From: Candidatus Eiseniibacteriota bacterium
Lineage (GTDB): Bacteria > Arandabacterota > Arandabacteria > JAGLYR01
Direction: 5' to 3'
Assembly (NCBI GenBank): GCA_023132135.1
Contig: JAGLYR010000203.1
Coordinates: forward strand, 1-8,692
DNA length: 8,692 nt
The notes beneath the pieces are model-generated. The model made no database searches, was not told where the DNA came from, and was given only the letters and a program-made list of their open reading frames with translations. Shown here in pieces: positions 7,594 to 8,692 of the stretch; position 1 is the stretch's first letter, and every line of letters starts with the position of its first letter. A program made the translations under genes and the position numbers.

Positions 7594-7628
7594 CCGGTGC
7601 TTCGTGCTACGTGCCCCGTGCTTCGTGC
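7594..7628. repeat. Five-unit heptamer tandem array (NNCGTGC, degenerate)
   Basis: Read on the plus strand, five successive 7-bp units are CCGGTGC, TTCGTGC, TACGTGC, CCCGTGC and TTCGTGC. The GTGC core is invariant and the first three positions vary; the first unit has G in place of C at position 3. On the minus (transcribed) strand the unit is GCACGNN. The 7-bp period is not a multiple of three, so the array is unlikely to be coding. Similar GCACGAA-type heptamers occur between genes in many environmental bacterial genomes; this last point is from memory. Confidence 0.75.
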
Positions 7629-7641
7629 GATGATGACTTCT

Positions 7642-7652
7642 TCAACAACCCC
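7642..7652 (+). repeat. Direct repeat TCAACAACCCC, copy 1
   Basis: This 11-bp sequence is identical to 7816-7826 in the same orientation. The two copies enclose the inverted repeat at 7699-7778. The surrounding bases are also alike: a pyrimidine-rich TTCT or TTTC precedes each copy. Confidence 0.5.
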
Positions 7653-7690
7653 ACATAACACCGATTTCTAGTCCCGCCGCTTCGACAGCT

Positions 7691-7708
7691 CCGTCGACCC
7701 TTCGACGG
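7691..7708. repeat. Small perfect hairpin (7-bp stem, 4-nt loop)
   Basis: CCGTCGA (7691-7697) and TCGACGG (7702-7708) are exact reverse complements around a 4-nt loop. The right arm is also part of the left arm of the long inverted repeat at 7699-7778, so the two structures are mutually exclusive. There is no T-run on either side, so it does not look like an intrinsic terminator. Confidence 0.55.
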
Positions 7709-7778
7709 GCTCAGGGCGAACGGAGGGCTGCTTGCTCTCCTGACACGAAAACACCGTTAGTCCTGAGCCCGTCGAAGG
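7699..7778. repeat. Long inverted repeat, REP-like (17-bp perfect arms)
   Basis: CCTTCGACGGGCTCAGG (7699-7715) and CCTGAGCCCGTCGAAGG (7762-7778) are perfect reverse complements. Pairing continues inward: 7716 with 7761 (G-U type), 7717 with 7760, one mismatch, then AACGG (7719-7723) with CCGTT (7754-7758). This gives about 24 paired positions closing a 30-nt loop (7724-7753). The arm sequence resembles a TTCGAC-x-x-GCTCAGG repeat that I recall as dispersed in intergenic regions of many unrelated bacteria. It could act as a REP-like element, protect or attenuate the mRNA between the M23 and bactofilin genes, or be a short non-autonomous mobile element. No poly-U follows it on either strand. 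Confidence 0.8.
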
Positions 7779-7815
7779 ACACCACACTGCCGTCCCCCAA
7801 AGCCCCCGGCGTTTC

Positions 7816-7826
7816 TCAACAACCCC
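7816..7826 (+). repeat. Direct repeat TCAACAACCCC, copy 2
   Basis: Second copy of the 11-bp repeat at 7642-7652, 174 bp away in the same orientation. Its CCCC end overlaps the first tract of the possible G-quadruplex, so the low complexity of the C-rich stretch may account for part of the match. Confidence 0.5.
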
Positions 7827-7843
7827 TCCCACCCTCCTGACCC
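7823..7843 (-). other. Possible G-quadruplex just after the M23 stop codon
   Basis: On the minus strand, beginning 14 nt after the TGA, the order is GGG, six bases, GGG, one base, GGG, one base, GGGG. This meets the common G3-N1-7 quadruplex pattern on the mRNA-like strand. It could stall RNA polymerase, slow 3' exonucleases or mark the transcript end. It is a sequence pattern only, with no evidence of folding. Confidence 0.5.
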
Positions 7844-7857
7844 GCCTGCGCCCCCGG

Positions 7858-8637
7858 TCAATCCCGGCCGGTCAGAGCTTCCATCGGATCGATGGGATCC
7901 CCGTCCTTCCTGATCTCAAAATGCAGGTGGGGGGCGCTGCTCACCCCCGTGCTTCCGATAATTCCGATCTCCTGCCCCTTGACCACCGTTTCCCCTTCCC
8001 CCACCAGCAGATCCTCATTGTGCCCGTACCTGGACTCATAACCATCGTCATGGCCAATGATGACCAGATTCCCCAAGCGGGCGTCCCACCCGGAGAAAAC
8101 GACGATTCCCGATCGCGCCGCTCGCACTGGTTCACTCTTCGCGGCTACGATGTCAATCCCCAGATGGCCCGCGTCCTTGCCGGATGCCGCGCGGAATCCT
8201 CTCGAAATCCACCCCATTGCGGGCCACTCCCAGTTTGCATCTGCAGCGCTCCCGACAACCAGAAATGGCGGGATCGTCCCCAGGGGTCCGCCCCCTGTGA
8301 TCTGCCCGTTCTTGGAAAGCACTGTGTCCACAGGCAGACCAACCCACTCGCGGATCCGGGAGTGGAACTCGCCCAGCGCAAGCAGATTTTCCTCGAGCTG
8401 CAGTACCTTCCCGTTCGCCTTGGCCAGCTCCCGGTTTTCCACGGTCAGGAGCTCCACCTGGCGAATTGTCTCCCGGTACTCTCCGATCAGCACCCCCAGC
8501 GCAATCAATCCCATGACCGCCACGGCGCAGAATCCACCCAGGCCCCAGAGAACCCACGCGGGAACCCTCACCTTCCAGCTATTGGTTCGGTCATGTGGAG
8601 CGATGATGATGGAGTACCATCTCCGGGCGTTCAACAT
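7858..8637 (-). CDS. Membrane-anchored M23 zinc metallopeptidase (LytM-type endopeptidase)
   Basis: M23 enzymes cut peptide cross-links in peptidoglycan. This 259-residue protein has a basic cytoplasmic N-terminus (1-26, with the APHDRTNSWKVRVP segment), one transmembrane helix (about 27-51), a short predicted coiled coil (about 52-90) and a C-terminal M23 domain (about 138-255). All expected metal and catalytic residues are present: H158 and D162 in HLGID, H206 in RYGH, and H237 and H239 in HLHFE. It is therefore probably an active enzyme with its domain in the periplasm, not a degenerate activator such as EnvC. The ATG is preceded by AGGA about 6 nt upstream; only 55 bp of 5' sequence is visible, so promoter and upstream neighbours are unknown. 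The bactofilin gene follows in the same direction after 373 bp, which suggests a scaffold-enzyme pair. Confidence 0.95.
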   Translation of the reverse strand: MLNARRWYSIIIAPHDRTNSWKVRVPAWVLWGLGGFCAVAVMGLIALGVLIGEYRETIRQVELLTVENRELAKANGKVLQLEENLLALGEFHSRIREWVGLPVDTVLSKNGQITGGGPLGTIPPFLVVGSAADANWEWPAMGWISRGFRAASGKDAGHLGIDIVAAKSEPVRAARSGIVVFSGWDARLGNLVIIGHDDGYESRYGHNEDLLVGEGETVVKGQEIGIIGSTGVSSAPHLHFEIRKDGDPIDPMEALTGRD

Positions 8638-8692
8638 CCTCTGTCCTTTTCTTCGGCCTTCGCCCTATTTCCCATTTCCTATTGCCTTGTAT

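Larger units (their letters stand above)
7485..7857. other. 373-bp repeat-rich intergenic region between the M23 and bactofilin genes
   Basis: I found no convincing gene in this interval. It holds, from high to low coordinate, a possible G-quadruplex (7823-7843), an 11-bp direct repeat copy (7816-7826), a long inverted repeat (7699-7778), a small hairpin (7691-7708), the other direct repeat copy (7642-7652), a heptamer array (7594-7628) and an 11-bp palindrome, GGTTCGGAACC (7585-7595). No strong promoter for bactofilin stood out, although one would be expected if the two genes are not co-transcribed. The repeat density marks this as the least conserved-looking part of the window. Confidence 0.7.

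Noticed and set aside
7594-7628. CRISPR-like array
   Set aside because: The units are 7 bp with no spacers. It is a simple degenerate tandem repeat and no cas gene is present.
7699-7778. Intrinsic terminator for the M23 gene
   Set aside because: The stem is long enough, but no T-run follows on the minus strand (it continues GGGTCGACGG). The 30-nt loop is too large for a typical terminator.
8638-8692. Promoter for the M23 gene
   Set aside because: Only 55 bp are visible. They are purine-rich on the minus strand, with an AGGA near the start codon, but no convincing paired -35 and -10 elements.

Overview
This window looks like a stretch of bacterial chromosome of moderately high GC content. 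All six genes supported here lie on the minus strand, so they are read from high to low coordinates. The M23 endopeptidase and bactofilin pair, the MoxR/DUF58/BatA-type vWA set and the absence of mobile genes suggest a core envelope locus. The likely host is a diderm of the FCB/PVC/Gemmatimonadota/Eisenbacteria kind. That placement is a guess from gene content and GC; nothing here fixes the phylum.

Layout in transcription order: (1) 8637-7858, a membrane-anchored M23 metallopeptidase with a cytoplasmic tail, one transmembrane helix, a short coiled coil and an intact zinc site. (2) 7857-7485, a 373-bp gene-free interval holding a possible G-quadruplex, a long inverted repeat, a heptamer array and short direct repeats. 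(3) 7484-7080, a small bactofilin. (4) 7079-6960, a 120-bp gap, less GC-rich than its surroundings. It holds DnaA-box-like 9-mers (one perfect TTATCCACA), a possible promoter and a good Shine-Dalgarno. (5) 6959-5946, a MoxR-type AAA+ ATPase. (6) 5953-5042, a DUF58 protein with a vWA-type metal site. (7) 5035-2894, a large membrane-anchored BatA-type protein with vWA and amidotransferase-like domains. (8) 2897 to the window edge, Mfd, the transcription-repair coupling factor, cut at its C-terminus.

Genes 5-8 are packed tightly: an 8-bp overlap, a 6-bp gap, then a 4-bp ATGA overlap. They look like one transcriptional unit, probably starting in the 6960-7079 gap. The MoxR, DUF58 and BatA-type proteins form a familiar module: an AAA+ ATPase acting with one soluble and one membrane-bound vWA-type protein on envelope or protein-complex assembly. 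The odd partner is Mfd, a DNA-repair translocase that appears translationally coupled to the module. Upstream, the bactofilin and the M23 enzyme are a plausible scaffold-hydrolase pair for localised peptidoglycan remodelling.

The two most interesting non-coding signals are the DnaA-box-like cluster beside the bactofilin gene, which could mark an origin-proximal or DnaA-controlled locus, and the composite repeat region between the M23 and bactofilin genes. I see no CRISPR array, tRNA, rRNA, insertion sequence or prophage. No wholly new multi-gene system can be demonstrated from this sequence alone.
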